DNA of 64,000 bases from Rhodoferax bucti (GTDB taxonomy: Bacteria > Pseudomonadota > Gammaproteobacteria > Burkholderiales > Burkholderiaceae_C): NCBI RefSeq assembly GCF_005876985.1, contig NZ_VAHD01000002.1, forward strand, positions 124,001-188,000, read 5' to 3'. Below are positions 18,313 to 27,925 of this stretch, piece after piece. Every line of letters begins with the position of its first letter. Within the stretch, counting starts at the first letter, position 1. The position numbers were made by a program, and so were the translations under genes. The notes beneath the pieces were generated by a model, which saw only the letters and a program-made list of their open reading frames with translations, had not been told where the DNA came from and did no database searches.

Positions 18313-19593
18313 TTACGCCAGCAAGGCCTGCGCAAATTCCCGCGCGTTGAAGGTCTCCAGCTCGTCGAGCTTTTCGCCCACACCGATGAAGTACACCGGA
18401 ATGGGCCGCTCGCGGGCAATCGCCGCCAGCACGCCGCCCTTGGCAGTGCCGTCCAGCTTGGTGACGATCAGGCCGGTGAGGCCCAAGGCATCGTCAAAGG
18501 CCTTGACCTGGGCCACTGCGTTCTGGCCGGTGTTGCCGTCGATCACCAGCAGCACCTCATGCGGTGCGGTGCCATCGGCTTTGCCGATGACGCGCTTGAT
18601 CTTTTTCAACTCTTCCATCAGGTGCAGCTGGGTGGGCAGGCGGCCTGCGGTGTCGATGAGCACCACGTCCTTGCCGCGCGCCTTGCCGGCGGTCACCGAG
18701 TCGTAGCTCACGGCAGCCGGGTCGCCGCCTTCCTGGCTCACGATTTCTACGGTGTTGCGGTCAGCCCAGACGGTGAGCTGCTCGCGCGCAGCGGCGCGGA
18801 AGGTGTCTGCCGCAGCCAGTAACACGCTGGCGTTGCTGTCGGCCAAGTGTTTGGTCAGCTTGCCGATGCTGGTGGTTTTGCCCGCACCGTTCACCCCCGC
18901 CACCATGATGACGGTGGGCGTGTGCTCGCCGATCACCAGCGGCTTTTGCAGGGGCTGCAGCAGCTCGGTCAGCTCGGCGATCAGGATGTTTTTGAGGGCC
19001 GTAGGGTGGGTCACGCCGGTGGCTTTCACCTTTTTCCGCAGGGCGTCCGTCAGCAACTGGGTAGCAGCCACGCCGGCGTCGGCCATGAGCAGCGCGCCTT
19101 CCAGGTCTTCGTACAGTGCTTCGTCAATCTGGCTGCCGCCGAAGACGCCGGAGATGCTGGCTGCGGTTTTGCCCAAACCCGCCTTGAGTTTGTCCAGCCA
19201 CTTTTGGCGCTCGGGTGGGGCGGCGGGGGCGACCGGAATCTCGATAGGCGCGACCAGCGCACTGCCGATCAGCGAGCCCGAGCCCCAGGCGGCGCTGGCG
19301 GGTGCCTCAGGCGCTGCTGCAGAAGCTACCGGGGTGGTGGGCGCCGCGACAGGAGCTTGAGCCGTCGGTGTTGCTGCCACTGCCGGCGGCGCAGATGGCG
19401 CGCTGGGCTCGGCGTGCACCTCCGTAGTCGTGGTGCTGGCGGCAGGTGCTGGGGGTACAGCCCCGCCAGCCGGCGCAGCGGGCACTTGCGGTGCGGGCGC
19501 AGGCGCTGCAGCTTCCGGCGCCGGCGCAGGCGCTACCGGTTCTGCGGCCGGAGTGGACGAGGAAAGGAATTTCTTTTTGAAAAAACTGAACAT
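18313..19593 (-). CDS. ftsY: Signal recognition particle receptor FtsY
   Basis: SRP receptor GTPase that docks ribosome-nascent chain complexes at the inner membrane. After an N-terminal Ala/Pro/Val-rich low-complexity A domain (residues 15-125) come the helical N domain and the G domain, with G1 GVNGAGKTTSIGKL, G3 DTAGRLPTQ and G4 TKLDGTAKGG. Total 426 residues. It is divergent from an M16 protease gene with only 28 bp between starts, an arrangement conserved in Comamonadaceae. Confidence 0.97.
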   Translation of the reverse strand: MFSFFKKKFLSSSTPAAEPVAPAPAPEAAAPAPAPQVPAAPAGGAVPPAPAASTTTTEVHAEPSAPSAPPAVAATPTAQAPVAAPTTPVASAAAPEAPASAAWGSGSLIGSALVAPIEIPVAPAAPPERQKWLDKLKAGLGKTAASISGVFGGSQIDEALYEDLEGALLMADAGVAATQLLTDALRKKVKATGVTHPTALKNILIAELTELLQPLQKPLVIGEHTPTVIMVAGVNGAGKTTSIGKLTKHLADSNASVLLAAADTFRAAAREQLTVWADRNTVEIVSQEGGDPAAVSYDSVTAGKARGKDVVLIDTAGRLPTQLHLMEELKKIKRVIGKADGTAPHEVLLVIDGNTGQNAVAQVKAFDDALGLTGLIVTKLDGTAKGGVLAAIARERPIPVYFIGVGEKLDELETFNAREFAQALLA

Positions 19594-19621
19594 GAGGGTG
19601 TTTCTAGAATCACAGCATTCT

Positions 19622-21103
19622 ATGAAACACCCATTTCACCTGTCGGGCGCCCGCTGGGCTGCGCCGGCGTCTGCCTTGGCGCTGGCCGCGCTGTCTTCCT
19701 TGATTTCACTGGCAACACCCTTGTCCGGCCACGCGCAGGCGGTGCAAGCCGGGCTCGCTGCAGCGCAGGCCCAGCAATTCACGCTGAAGAACGGCATGAC
19801 GCTCATCGTCAAACCCGACCGCCGCGCCCCCACTGCCGTGCACATGGTGTGGGTGCGCGTAGGCTCCATGGACGAGGTGGACGGCACCAGCGGCGTGGCC
19901 CACGTGCTGGAGCACATGATGTTCAAAGGCACGCCTACGGTGAAGGCCGGCGATTTCTCGCGCAAAGTGGCCGCGCTGGGCGGTCGTGAAAACGCCTTCA
20001 CCAGCAAGGATTACACCGGCTACTTTCAGCAGATTCCCTCGGCCAAGCTCGAAGACGTGATGCGCTTGGAATCTGACCGCTTTGCCAACAACACCTGGAC
20101 GGACGAGGTGTTTGCCAAAGAGCTGGAGGTGGTGAAAGAAGAACGCCGCCTGCGCACTGAAGACAAGCCCCACGCCCGCCTGCACGAGGCCATGGACGCG
20201 GTGATCTACCAGGCCGCTCCCTACCGCCGCCCCATCGTGGGCTGGATGAGCGACCTGGAGAGCATGACCGCCGACGACGCCCGCGCCTTCTACCGCCGCT
20301 GGTACACGCCCACCAATGCCGCCGTGATCGTGGCGGGGGATGTGGAGGTGGGCGCGGTGCGTGCCTTGGCCGAAAAGTACTACGGCAGCCTGCCGGTGCA
20401 CGCCGTGCCCGAGCGCAAGCCGCGCACTGAGCCTGAACAAACCGGGCTGCGCCGTCTGGACTTCAAAGCGCCTGCGGAACAGGCCTATGTGGCCCTGGCC
20501 TTCAAGGTGCCGGGTCTCCAACCCGCCGGTTTGCCAGCGACGGCGACGGCCCCCACTGACGCGACCAGTGACGACGCATTGGCGCTGACCGTACTCTCGG
20601 CTGTGCTGTCGGGCTACGACGGTGCCCGGCTGCCGCGCGCGCTGACCTTGTCGGAAAAGCCAGTGGCCGATGACGCAGGCGCGTACTACGGGCTGACGGC
20701 CCGGGGCCCGCAACTGTTCTCGCTCTACGGCGTGCCGGCTGTGGGCAAAACGGCCGCCGAGGTGGAGGCCGCATTGCGCGCCCAGGTGGCATTGGTCGCC
20801 AAAGACGGCGTCACCGAGGCCGAGCTCACCCGCGTCAAAAACCGCTGGGTGGCGGGCGAGGTCTACAAGCAAGACAGCGTGTTCAACCAGGCCCGCCTGC
20901 TGGGGGTGAGCTGGATCAATGGCTTTCCCTTGGGCGCTGACCAACTGCTGCTGGAGCGCTTACGCAAAGTGACTGCGGCGCAGGTGCAGGCGGTGGCCAC
21001 CAAGTACTTTGGGGATGACGCCCTCACCGTCGCTACCCTGCTGCCCCAGCCCGTGGACAGTACCCGCAAGCCCCGCATTCCTGCGCTGGGCCTTCGCCAT
21101 TGA
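19622..21103 (+). CDS. M16 family zinc protease, active-site subunit
   Basis: Pitrilysin-family metallopeptidase, 493 residues with an N-terminal signal peptide from the ATG at 19622. The inverted zinc motif HVLEHMMFKGT (HXXEH) is intact and a downstream Glu ligand is present near ELEVVKEERRLR. Probably secreted to the periplasm, where it would work as a heterodimer with the product of the next gene. Confidence 0.93.
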   Translation: MKHPFHLSGARWAAPASALALAALSSLISLATPLSGHAQAVQAGLAAAQAQQFTLKNGMTLIVKPDRRAPTAVHMVWVRVGSMDEVDGTSGVAHVLEHMMFKGTPTVKAGDFSRKVAALGGRENAFTSKDYTGYFQQIPSAKLEDVMRLESDRFANNTWTDEVFAKELEVVKEERRLRTEDKPHARLHEAMDAVIYQAAPYRRPIVGWMSDLESMTADDARAFYRRWYTPTNAAVIVAGDVEVGAVRALAEKYYGSLPVHAVPERKPRTEPEQTGLRRLDFKAPAEQAYVALAFKVPGLQPAGLPATATAPTDATSDDALALTVLSAVLSGYDGARLPRALTLSEKPVADDAGAYYGLTARGPQLFSLYGVPAVGKTAAEVEAALRAQVALVAKDGVTEAELTRVKNRWVAGEVYKQDSVFNQARLLGVSWINGFPLGADQLLLERLRKVTAAQVQAVATKYFGDDALTVATLLPQPVDSTRKPRIPALGLRH

Positions 21104-21127
21104 ACAGCGCCTGTAGCCATTGACCCC

Positions 21128-22480
21128 ATGATTACTCCTAAATTCATAGCTGCTCGCGCACTATTGGCGTGCGCTAGCGCCTTGTTTGGCATGCATTCGG
21201 TGTGGGCGGGCATACCCATCCAGCACTGGACGCAGCCTAGCGGCGTGCGCGTGTACCTCGTCGAGAGCCCCGCCATCCCGATGGTCGATGTGCAGATCGA
21301 CCTCGATGCCGGCGCCCGCCGCGACCCTATCGACAAGCCCGGCCTGGCCAACCTGATGGCTGCCAGCACCGCCAACGGCGTGCGCGCCAGCGCTGCTGGC
21401 CCCGCGCTGGATGAGCACCAGCTCAGCGAAGCCTGGGCGGACCTGGGCGCGTCCTTCGGCGGTAGCGCCAGTGCCGACCGCATGAGCTTTGGCCTGCGCT
21501 CCCTGACCTATCCTGACCTGCTGGACAAAGCGGTGGCGCTGGCCGCCCGCCAGTTGGGCGAGCCATCGTTCCCCGAAGCACCTTGGCTGCGCGACCGTCC
21601 CAAGATGATTGCCAGCCTCAAGGAAGCCAACACTCGCCCCGCCACGCTGGCCGGGCGTGCGTTCAGCCAAGCCGTTTACGGCAATCACCCCTATGGCCGC
21701 GAGACGACCGAGGCCAGCCTGCTGCGGACCAACGTGGAAGACCTGCGCGCCCTGCACGCCAAGGTGCTGCGTGCCTGTGCGGCACAGGTCAGCATCGTGG
21801 GTGCGCTCAACCGGGTGCAGGCGGATGCTTTGGTGGCCAAGCTGCTGGCCCGCGTGCCGCAAGGCGGCTGCACCACCCAGCCGGCGGTGCCCGAGGTGGC
21901 AGCGCTAGCGGCAGCGAGCGAGGTACGCATTCCGTTTGCATCTGCCCAGGCGCATGTGCTGGTGGGGCAGCCGGGGTTCAAGCGGAACGATCCGGACTTC
22001 TTTGCGCTCACGGTGGGCAACCACATTCTGGGCGGTGGCGGCTTTACCGCCCGCCTGACGGAAGAGGTGCGTGAGAAGCGCGGCCTCACCTACAGCGTGT
22101 ACAGCTACTTTGCGCCCGGCCTGCATGCAGGCGCCTTCACCATCGGACTGCAAACGCGGCCCGACCAAGCAGAGCAAGCACTGACCTTGGTGCGCGAGGT
22201 GGTGACCCAGTTTGTGGAAGAAGGCCCGACCGAAAAAGAGCTACAAGCTGCCAAAGACAACCTGATCGGCGGCTTTGCGCTGCGCATCGACAGCAATAAA
22301 AAGCTGCTCGACAACGTGGCCAACATCGCCTGGAACGGCCTGCCGCTGGACTACCTGGACACGTGGACGCAGCAGGTGGAGCGCCTGACCGTGGCCGACG
22401 TACGCACCACCATGGCCCGTACCCTGCAGCCGGCGCGCATGGCCACCGTGGTGCTGGGCGCGCCGGAGCCCGCCCGCTGA
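21128..22480 (+). CDS. M16 family protein lacking the zinc motif
   Basis: Partner M16 subunit, 450 residues, 24 bp after the active protease. Where HXXEH should be, the sequence reads GLANLMAAS, so it cannot bind zinc. It keeps the C-terminal substrate-clamping region (VREKRGLTYSVYSYF, with the Arg and Tyr typical of the inactive or clamp half). Family knowledge points to an obligate heterodimer. Residues 2-18 of the signal peptide are encoded by a copy of the dispersed repeat. Confidence 0.92.
   Translation: MITPKFIAARALLACASALFGMHSVWAGIPIQHWTQPSGVRVYLVESPAIPMVDVQIDLDAGARRDPIDKPGLANLMAASTANGVRASAAGPALDEHQLSEAWADLGASFGGSASADRMSFGLRSLTYPDLLDKAVALAARQLGEPSFPEAPWLRDRPKMIASLKEANTRPATLAGRAFSQAVYGNHPYGRETTEASLLRTNVEDLRALHAKVLRACAAQVSIVGALNRVQADALVAKLLARVPQGGCTTQPAVPEVAALAAASEVRIPFASAQAHVLVGQPGFKRNDPDFFALTVGNHILGGGGFTARLTEEVREKRGLTYSVYSYFAPGLHAGAFTIGLQTRPDQAEQALTLVREVVTQFVEEGPTEKELQAAKDNLIGGFALRIDSNKKLLDNVANIAWNGLPLDYLDTWTQQVERLTVADVRTTMARTLQPARMATVVLGAPEPAR
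21131..21181 (+). repeat. Dispersed palindromic repeat, copy 4
   Basis: Contains ATAGCTGCTCGCGCA and GCGCTAGCGCC in register with the family. The whole copy is translated as the signal peptide of the inactive M16 subunit. Confidence 0.65.
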
Positions 22481-22508
22481 TCGCAACCCATTCAGTTAAG
22501 CTCCCCGC

Positions 22509-23138
22509 ATGAACGCCAAAGCCACTTCCCCTCGCAGCGCTGCAGCTGCGCCCAAGCGCCCCGCGCGGCCCCGTGCCGGTCAGAGCCACGAAATCCGCAT
22601 CATCGGCGGGCTCTGGAAACGCACCAAACTCAAAGTGGCCGACAAGCCCGGCCTGCGCCCCACGCCGGACCGGGTGCGCGAGACCGTGTTCAACTGGCTG
22701 GGCCAGGACATGAGCGGCTTGCGCTGCCTCGACGCCTTTGCCGGCACCGGTGCCTTGGGCTTTGAAGCCGCCTCCCGTGGCGCCAAAGACGTGCTCATCA
22801 TTGAGCAGGACGGCACTTTGATCGAGCAGCTCAAGAAAACCCAGGTCCAGCTCGAAGCCACCGCCGTGCATGTGCAGCGCGGTGACGGTGTGGCCGCCAT
22901 CCGCCAGGCGGCATCCGGCAGCTTGGATGTGATCTTTATCGACCCGCCGTTTGACGCGCCGCTGTTTGAACCTGCGCTGGGCGCGTGTGCACGTGCGCTG
23001 GCGCCCGAAGGCTGGGTGTACCTGGAGTCGCCCACGGCCTACACCGATGAAACCCTGAGCGCTGTGGGCCTCAGTGTCCACAGGCACCTCAAGGCCGGCG
23101 CGGTGCATGCGCACCTGCTCAAGCACACGGCGGCATAA
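22509..23138 (+). CDS. rsmD: 16S rRNA m2G966 methyltransferase RsmD
   Basis: Methylates G966 of 16S rRNA in the 30S subunit. Motifs are RIIGGLWKRTKL, PTPDRVRETVFNWL, the SAM motif LDAFAGTGALGFEAASRG and the catalytic DPPFD. Length 209 with a basic N-terminal tail. It begins 28 bp after the M16 gene and is followed by coaD with 8 bp spacing, the common rsmD-coaD pair. Confidence 0.96.
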   Translation: MNAKATSPRSAAAAPKRPARPRAGQSHEIRIIGGLWKRTKLKVADKPGLRPTPDRVRETVFNWLGQDMSGLRCLDAFAGTGALGFEAASRGAKDVLIIEQDGTLIEQLKKTQVQLEATAVHVQRGDGVAAIRQAASGSLDVIFIDPPFDAPLFEPALGACARALAPEGWVYLESPTAYTDETLSAVGLSVHRHLKAGAVHAHLLKHTAA

Positions 23139-23146
23139 TTCCGGCC

Positions 23147-23632
23147 ATGCCACAACCTGTTATCGCCGTCTTTCCGGGAACCTTTGACCCCATTACCCTG
23201 GGGCACCAGGACCTGATCCGCCGCGCATCCCGCATGTTCGGCACGGTGATCGTGGCCGTGGCCGTGGCGCACCACAAGAAAACCATGTTCAGCCTTGAAG
23301 AGCGGCTGGAGATGGTGCGCGAAGTGTTCCAGCCCTTGGACAACGTGCGGGTCGAGAGTTTTACCGGTTTGGTGCGCGACTTTGCGGTGGCCCATGGTGC
23401 GCGTGCCATGGTGCGTGGCGTGCGCTCGGTCACCGACTTTGACTACGAAGCCCAGCTGGCCGGCATGAACAAGGCGCTGGCGCCCGATGTGGACACCGTG
23501 TTTCTCACTCCGGACTCGCGCTTCCAGTTCATCTCCAGCACCCTGGTGCGCGAGATCGCCAGTTTGAAGGGCGAAGTGGCGCAGTTCGTGGCACCCGTCG
23601 TCCATACTCGCTTGCTGGCGAAGGTGGCCTGA
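23147..23632 (+). CDS. coaD: Phosphopantetheine adenylyltransferase CoaD
   Basis: Fourth step of coenzyme A synthesis, adenylating 4'-phosphopantetheine to dephospho-CoA. The nucleotidyltransferase motif FPGTFDPITLGH is at residues 8-19 and the C-terminal motif ISSTLVREIA is present. Length 161 is canonical. It lies between rsmD and a ferredoxin gene that starts 2 bp after its stop. Confidence 0.98.
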   Translation: MPQPVIAVFPGTFDPITLGHQDLIRRASRMFGTVIVAVAVAHHKKTMFSLEERLEMVREVFQPLDNVRVESFTGLVRDFAVAHGARAMVRGVRSVTDFDYEAQLAGMNKALAPDVDTVFLTPDSRFQFISSTLVREIASLKGEVAQFVAPVVHTRLLAKVA

Positions 23633-23634
23633 AC

Positions 23635-23898
23635 ATGGCACTGCTGATTACCGACGAGTGCATCAACTGCGATGTGTGCGAGCCTGAATGCCCGAATGAG
23701 GCGATTTACCTCGGCGAGCAGATTTATGAGATTGACCCGCACAAGTGCACCGAGTGCGTGGGCCATTTTGACGAGCCGCAGTGCGTGCAAGTGTGCCCGG
23801 TGTCTTGTATTCCGGTGAACCCCGAGTTCGTGGAAAGTAAAGAAACGCTGATGCAAAAGTACCTGCGTTTGCAGGTTGCGGCAGGCAAACCCGCCTGA
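23635..23898 (+). CDS. YfhL-family 2[4Fe-4S] ferredoxin
   Basis: 87-residue low-potential ferredoxin with two Cys clusters: CINCDVCEPECP and, with an insertion typical of the YfhL/Alvin type, CTECVGHFDEPQCVQVCP. Co-transcribed with coaD. Redox partner unknown. Confidence 0.95.
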   Translation: MALLITDECINCDVCEPECPNEAIYLGEQIYEIDPHKCTECVGHFDEPQCVQVCPVSCIPVNPEFVESKETLMQKYLRLQVAAGKPA

Positions 23899-23940
23899 CG
23901 AGGCCCCGTCTACCGGCCCTGACCGGGCCCGATCACCTGC

Positions 23941-24354
23941 TCAAGGCGTGCTGACGGGCGGCTTGGCGGTAAAGAATTCGGGTGGTTTTTTGTTTTTCAG
24001 TGGAGCGGGAGCACTGCCCGCTTCGTCACTGCCCCCTTTGGCCACTTTGGCTTTTTCCAGTTCCATGGCTTTCAGGTCCGCCTCATGCCGCTTTTGGGCT
24101 GCGGCTTCATTCGCCAGCCGCTCTTTTTCCATGGCCTTGGCGGCGGCCATCTGCCGTTTGTTTTCCTTGTCCACCGCTTGTTTGCGTGCGGCGGCGGACT
24201 GGGCGTTGGGGGATGCGATATCCAGCGTTTTATCCCCGCCACACGGCGTTTGGCTGTAGGTGCTGCCACATCGATAGACTTTTTGTGCGCTAGCGCCCGT
24301 GGATAGTGCGCAAGTAGCTATGAAAAGTGTAGCGAGAAAAGGTTTGGCGAGCAT
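23941..24354 (-). CDS. DUF4124-like periplasmic protein with coiled-coil tail
   Basis: 137 residues with a signal peptide, then KVYRCGSTYSQTPCGG, the short DUF4124 pattern with two cysteines. A charged, alanine-rich helical stretch follows (about residues 55-105) and is likely a coiled coil. Function unknown. Residues 8-24 are encoded by a dispersed repeat copy. Confidence 0.75.
   Translation of the reverse strand: MLAKPFLATLFIATCALSTGASAQKVYRCGSTYSQTPCGGDKTLDIASPNAQSAAARKQAVDKENKRQMAAAKAMEKERLANEAAAQKRHEADLKAMELEKAKVAKGGSDEAGSAPAPLKNKKPPEFFTAKPPVSTP
24285..24333 (-). repeat. Dispersed palindromic repeat, copy 5
   Basis: GCTAC-N8-ATAGC-N5-GCGCA-N11-GCGCTAGCGC on the minus strand. It lies wholly inside the signal-peptide coding part of the DUF4124-like gene. 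Confidence 0.75.
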
Positions 24355-24383
24355 GGCAAATCTCCGGGGCAGAGCGTCAGGTG

Positions 24384-25061
24384 TTAAACCAAGGGAGTGT
24401 CCGGCACGGTGGGGGGTGGCGCTGTTTGCGCAGCGGTACCCTCTGGCGCCGGCGAGGGCGCAGGCGCACGGGGTGGCTTGGGGCGCGGCGGCTTGCTGGT
24501 GTGGATCAGCATGGTGGCTTTGTCCATCTCGCTGGCCAGCAAATGGGGCAGGGCCTTGAGCGAGCGGTCAATGCTCTGGTCGATGGCAATGCGGTGGTCC
24601 AGCGAAGGCTTTTTCAATACCCAGTGCACGACTTCTGACTTCACGCCCGGATGCCCCACGCCGAGGCGCAGTCGCCAGTAGTCGCCAGTGCCGAGCTGGG
24701 CATGGATGTCACGCAGGCCGTTGTGGCCGGCGTGGCTACCACCGAACTTGAGCTTGGCTTCGCCGGGCACCACATCGAGCTCGTCGTGCGCCACCAGAAT
24801 TTCTTCGGGCTTGATCTTGAAGAAGCGGGCCAGCGCGTCCACTGATTTGCCCGAAAGGTTCATAAAGGTTTGCGGCTCCAGCAACCAGACGTTCTCGCCT
24901 CGGATGGTGGTGCGGGCGACCAGGCCGTGGTAACCGCGGTCCATGCTCAGGTGGACTTTGAGCTCGCGGGCCAGCGCGTCAATCCACCAAAACCCGGCGT
25001 TGTGGCGGGTGCCGTCGTACTCGGGGCCCGGGTTGCCCAGGCCGACAAACAGTTTGATCAT
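24384..25061 (-). CDS. pth: Peptidyl-tRNA hydrolase
   Basis: Releases peptides from prematurely dropped peptidyl-tRNA. The N-terminal [24 protein letters not shown] contains the conserved Asn and catalytic His, and [27 protein letters not shown] is the second signature. It is 225 residues long, with a proline-rich C-terminal tail after about residue 188 that is longer than usual. It follows rplY on the same strand, a classic pair, but a terminator hairpin lies between. Confidence 0.97.
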   Translation of the reverse strand: MIKLFVGLGNPGPEYDGTRHNAGFWWIDALARELKVHLSMDRGYHGLVARTTIRGENVWLLEPQTFMNLSGKSVDALARFFKIKPEEILVAHDELDVVPGEAKLKFGGSHAGHNGLRDIHAQLGTGDYWRLRLGVGHPGVKSEVVHWVLKKPSLDHRIAIDQSIDRSLKALPHLLASEMDKATMLIHTSKPPRPKPPRAPAPSPAPEGTAAQTAPPPTVPDTPLV

Positions 25062-25103
25062 GCGAAAAATTATGGCTTACAAAACATCGGAGCCCGGGGC
25101 TCC

Positions 25104-25135
25104 AAAGCAAAACGGCCCACCGAAGTGGGCCGTTT
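25104..25135 (-). terminator. Intrinsic terminator after rplY
   Basis: A perfect 11-bp stem (AAACGGCCCAC, loop, GTGGGCCGTTT; 25110-25135) followed on the minus strand by TTTTGCTTT. It separates rplY from pth. Confidence 0.75.
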
Positions 25136-25160
25136 CAAGGAAATCAACGCAGGGCGTTAA

Positions 25161-25784
25161 TTACTTCTTGCCTTTTTTGCCTTTGGCATCAGCAGCAGGA
25201 GCGGCAACAGGAGCAGCCACTTCTTCCACAGGAGCCACGACGGACACGACCACGGGGTTAGGCTTGCCGTGGGTCACAGCAACGGTACCCTTAGGCAGAG
25301 CCAGGTCGTTCACGTGCAGGGACTTGCCCTTTTCCAGACCGCTCAGGTCCACAGCGATGAACTCAGGCAGGTCGGCTGGCAAGCAAGCCACTTCCAGTTC
25401 AGTGATGACGTGGTTGATCAAGCAAGCGTCAGTCTTCACGGCAGGAGAGTTTTCCTGGCCGCTGAAGTGCAAAGGCACGCGCATGCTGAGCTTGGTGTTG
25501 GCTTCAACGCGTTGGAAATCGATGTGCAAAATCAGTTGCTTGTAGGGGTGCACTTGCACATCACGCAACAAAACCTTGCTTTCCTTGCCGTTGAATTCCA
25601 TGTCCAGGATGGTGGAGTGGAAAGCTTCTTTCTTGAGGGCGTGCCACAAAGCATTGTGGTCCAGCTCGATCAAGAGGGGTTCGCCAGTGCCACCGTAAAC
25701 GATGCCAGGTGTACGACCGGTAACGCGGAGACGGCGGCTCGCACCCGTGCCCTGCTTAGCGCGCTCAAAAGCGACAAATTTCAT
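25161..25784 (-). CDS. rplY: 50S ribosomal protein L25 (CTC form)
   Basis: 5S rRNA-binding ribosomal protein with a C-terminal beta domain, 207 residues (the CTC/TL5 long form). Starting at the ATG at 25784 gives [20 protein letters not shown], the conserved L25 N-terminus. The upstream frame to 25844 is not conserved. The C-terminal tail is Ala/Val/Lys-rich and ends GKKGKK. Confidence 0.97.
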   Translation of the reverse strand: MKFVAFERAKQGTGASRRLRVTGRTPGIVYGGTGEPLLIELDHNALWHALKKEAFHSTILDMEFNGKESKVLLRDVQVHPYKQLILHIDFQRVEANTKLSMRVPLHFSGQENSPAVKTDACLINHVITELEVACLPADLPEFIAVDLSGLEKGKSLHVNDLALPKGTVAVTHGKPNPVVVSVVAPVEEVAAPVAAPAADAKGKKGKK

Positions 25785-25883
25785 ATCTAACTCCAAAAAA
25801 GAGTCCACCGCGACCAGTGTGACTCCGACAGTAAAAGACGCCACAGGCGGAAGCCGGCAGCGTCTGCTTTTTGTTCCGAGTGA

Positions 25884-26846
25884 TTACTCGGTGAACAAAC
25901 TCATGACCGAATCTCCCTTGGCGATACGCTGGATCGTGTCGGCGATCAGCGGAGCCACGGAGAGTTGGCGGATCTTGCTGCACTGCGCGGCGGCAGCGCT
26001 CAAAGGAATGGTGTTGGTCACCACGACTTCGTCGAGGGCATCGCCACCGGCGATACGCTCGATGGCCGGGCCGGAGAAGATGGGGTGTGTGCAATAGGCA
26101 TACACCTTCTTCGCGCCGCGGGCCTTCAATACTTCAGCGGCCTTCACCAAAGTGCCTGCGGTGTCGATCATGTCGTCCATGATCACGCAGTTGCGGCCTT
26201 CGATTTCGCCGATCACGTGCATCACTTCGGATACGTTGGCCTTGGGGCGGCGCTTGTCGATGATGGCCATGTCGCAGTTCAACTGCTTGGCCAGCGCACG
26301 GGCTCGCACCACGCCGCCGACGTCAGGCGACACCACGATCAAATCGCTGTAATTCTTCTGGCGCAAATCGCCCAGCAGCACGGGGGACGCATAAATGTTG
26401 TCCACCGGAATATCAAAGAAGCCCTGGATCTGGTCCGCGTGCAAATCCATGGTCAGCACGCGGTCCACGCCCACGGCTTGCAGCATGTTGGCCACCACTT
26501 TGGCAGTGATGGGCACGCGGGCAGAGCGGGGACGACGGTCCTGGCGGGCATAACCAAAGTAAGGAATCACAGCGCTGATACGCTCGGCAGAGGCGCGCTT
26601 GAGTGCGTCCACCATGATCAGCAGTTCCATCAGGTTTTCGTTGGTGGGCGCGCAAGTGCTCTGCACCACAAACACATCACGGGCACGCACGTTCTGGTTG
26701 ATCTCGACGGTGACTTCACCATCCGAGAAGCGACCGACACTGGCGGCGCCCAGAGAAATGCCAAGGTGCTTGGCAATGTCTTCAGCCATGCCGGGGTTGG
26801 CATTGCCAGTGAAAACCATGAAATCAGGGGGGGTGAATGCCTGCAT
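25884..26846 (-). CDS. prs: Ribose-phosphate pyrophosphokinase
   Basis: Makes PRPP from ribose 5-phosphate and ATP for nucleotide, His and Trp synthesis. Length 320 is typical. Signatures are [20 protein letters not shown], the [17 protein letters not shown] metal/ribose loop, KRRPKAN and the PRPP-binding [13 protein letters not shown]. Between tRNA-Gln upstream and rplY downstream, as in other Comamonadaceae. Confidence 0.98.
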   Translation of the reverse strand: MQAFTPPDFMVFTGNANPGMAEDIAKHLGISLGAASVGRFSDGEVTVEINQNVRARDVFVVQSTCAPTNENLMELLIMVDALKRASAERISAVIPYFGYARQDRRPRSARVPITAKVVANMLQAVGVDRVLTMDLHADQIQGFFDIPVDNIYASPVLLGDLRQKNYSDLIVVSPDVGGVVRARALAKQLNCDMAIIDKRRPKANVSEVMHVIGEIEGRNCVIMDDMIDTAGTLVKAAEVLKARGAKKVYAYCTHPIFSGPAIERIAGGDALDEVVVTNTIPLSAAAAQCSKIRQLSVAPLIADTIQRIAKGDSVMSLFTE

Positions 26847-26925
26847 GTGGGGTGGTCCAGCGAAGAGATTGGGTTTATTTCGTCACAGATCGCATGCTGT
26901 ATCGGGACCGGCCCGAACAGCAATT

Positions 26926-27002
26926 TGGCAGGGGAAGAAGGATTCGAACCTTCGCATGCTGGAATCAAAATCCAGTGCCTTAACCAACTTGGCGACTCCC
27001 CT
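26926..27002 (-). tRNA. tRNA-Gln (anticodon TTG)
   Basis: 77-nt cloverleaf on the minus strand: acceptor AGGGGAG/TTCCCCT, D-arm GCC/GGC, anticodon stem CTGGA/TCCAG with loop TTTTGAT, T-arm GAAGG-TTCGAAT-CCTTC, discriminator G and encoded CCA. The anticodon TTG reads CAA/CAG. Confidence 0.97.
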
Positions 27003-27016
27003 ACACGGGTTGATAG

Positions 27017-27892
27017 CTAAATGCTACCCACCGATAAACCGTCGCTGGGTGCCCATCCCTGAAGGGGGTGAACATCCAAACTGCTGCACAACTTGACTTC
27101 AAAGTTGCTGGGCGCATCATCCAGATTGACGTCTTGGTTGAGGTGCGCAAAAACTGCGCTTCCTGAACCAGTCATCCGACTGCTTAAGCCTTTGGAATCT
27201 AACCACTGAAGGGCTTGATTAACCTCGGGGCATAGCGTCTGGGCTATGGCCTGCAAGTCATTTCGAGTTTGACTGAATGTCTTATCGATTTCGTGTGCAG
27301 CGAAGCCATAGATTGTAGCGCACTCTGAGTCACGTTTCAAGTTCGGATCAGAAAAAATTCTTTTTGTTTCCAATCCGGCATCCGGCTTGACCACCAACCA
27401 GCCTGAAACTGGGATGTCGACAGGGGTGAGTTTTTCTCCGATGCCTTCCACCAAGGCGTTACGACCACCCAGAAAGAAAGGCACATCAGCCCCCAAGGAT
27501 AGGCCGATTTTTGCCAAGGCTTCCAGAGGTAAGCGGAGACCCCAGAGACGGTTGAGTGCGAGCAGGGTGGATGCGGCATCGGATGAGCCACCACCCATGC
27601 CCGCCTGCGCCGGAATGGATTTATGAATGCCGATGTGGGCCCCCAGCGTGCAAGCACTTGCGTGTTGCAGGGCACGGGCGGCGCGCGTCACGAGGTCGTC
27701 TTCCGGCAAGGCCCAGCTGAGGTCTTCACGGCTGATGCGGCCATCACTGCGCTTGCTGAAGTGCAATGTGTCGCACCAATCAATCAGCATGAAGGGGGAT
27801 TGCAGCAAGTGGTAGCCATCGTCGCGGCGGCCCACGATATGGAGAAACAAATTGAGCTTGGCGGGGGCGGGGATGTCGTAGAGCGACTGCAT
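27017..27892 (-). CDS. ispE: 4-diphosphocytidyl-2-C-methyl-D-erythritol kinase IspE
   Basis: GHMP kinase of the MEP isoprenoid pathway. The N-terminal IPAPAKLNLFLHIVGRRDDGYH, the ATP-binding PAQAGMGGGSSDAAS and the C-terminal GLSSRMTGSGSAVFA motif are clear. Length 291. The downstream tRNA-Gln and upstream lolB are the usual betaproteobacterial neighbours. Confidence 0.97.
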   Translation of the reverse strand: MQSLYDIPAPAKLNLFLHIVGRRDDGYHLLQSPFMLIDWCDTLHFSKRSDGRISREDLSWALPEDDLVTRAARALQHASACTLGAHIGIHKSIPAQAGMGGGSSDAASTLLALNRLWGLRLPLEALAKIGLSLGADVPFFLGGRNALVEGIGEKLTPVDIPVSGWLVVKPDAGLETKRIFSDPNLKRDSECATIYGFAAHEIDKTFSQTRNDLQAIAQTLCPEVNQALQWLDSKGLSSRMTGSGSAVFAHLNQDVNLDDAPSNFEVKLCSSLDVHPLQGWAPSDGLSVGSI

Positions 27893-27925
27893 GCCGCGAT
27901 TATCCCCGCAGCACGCCCCTTGCCC

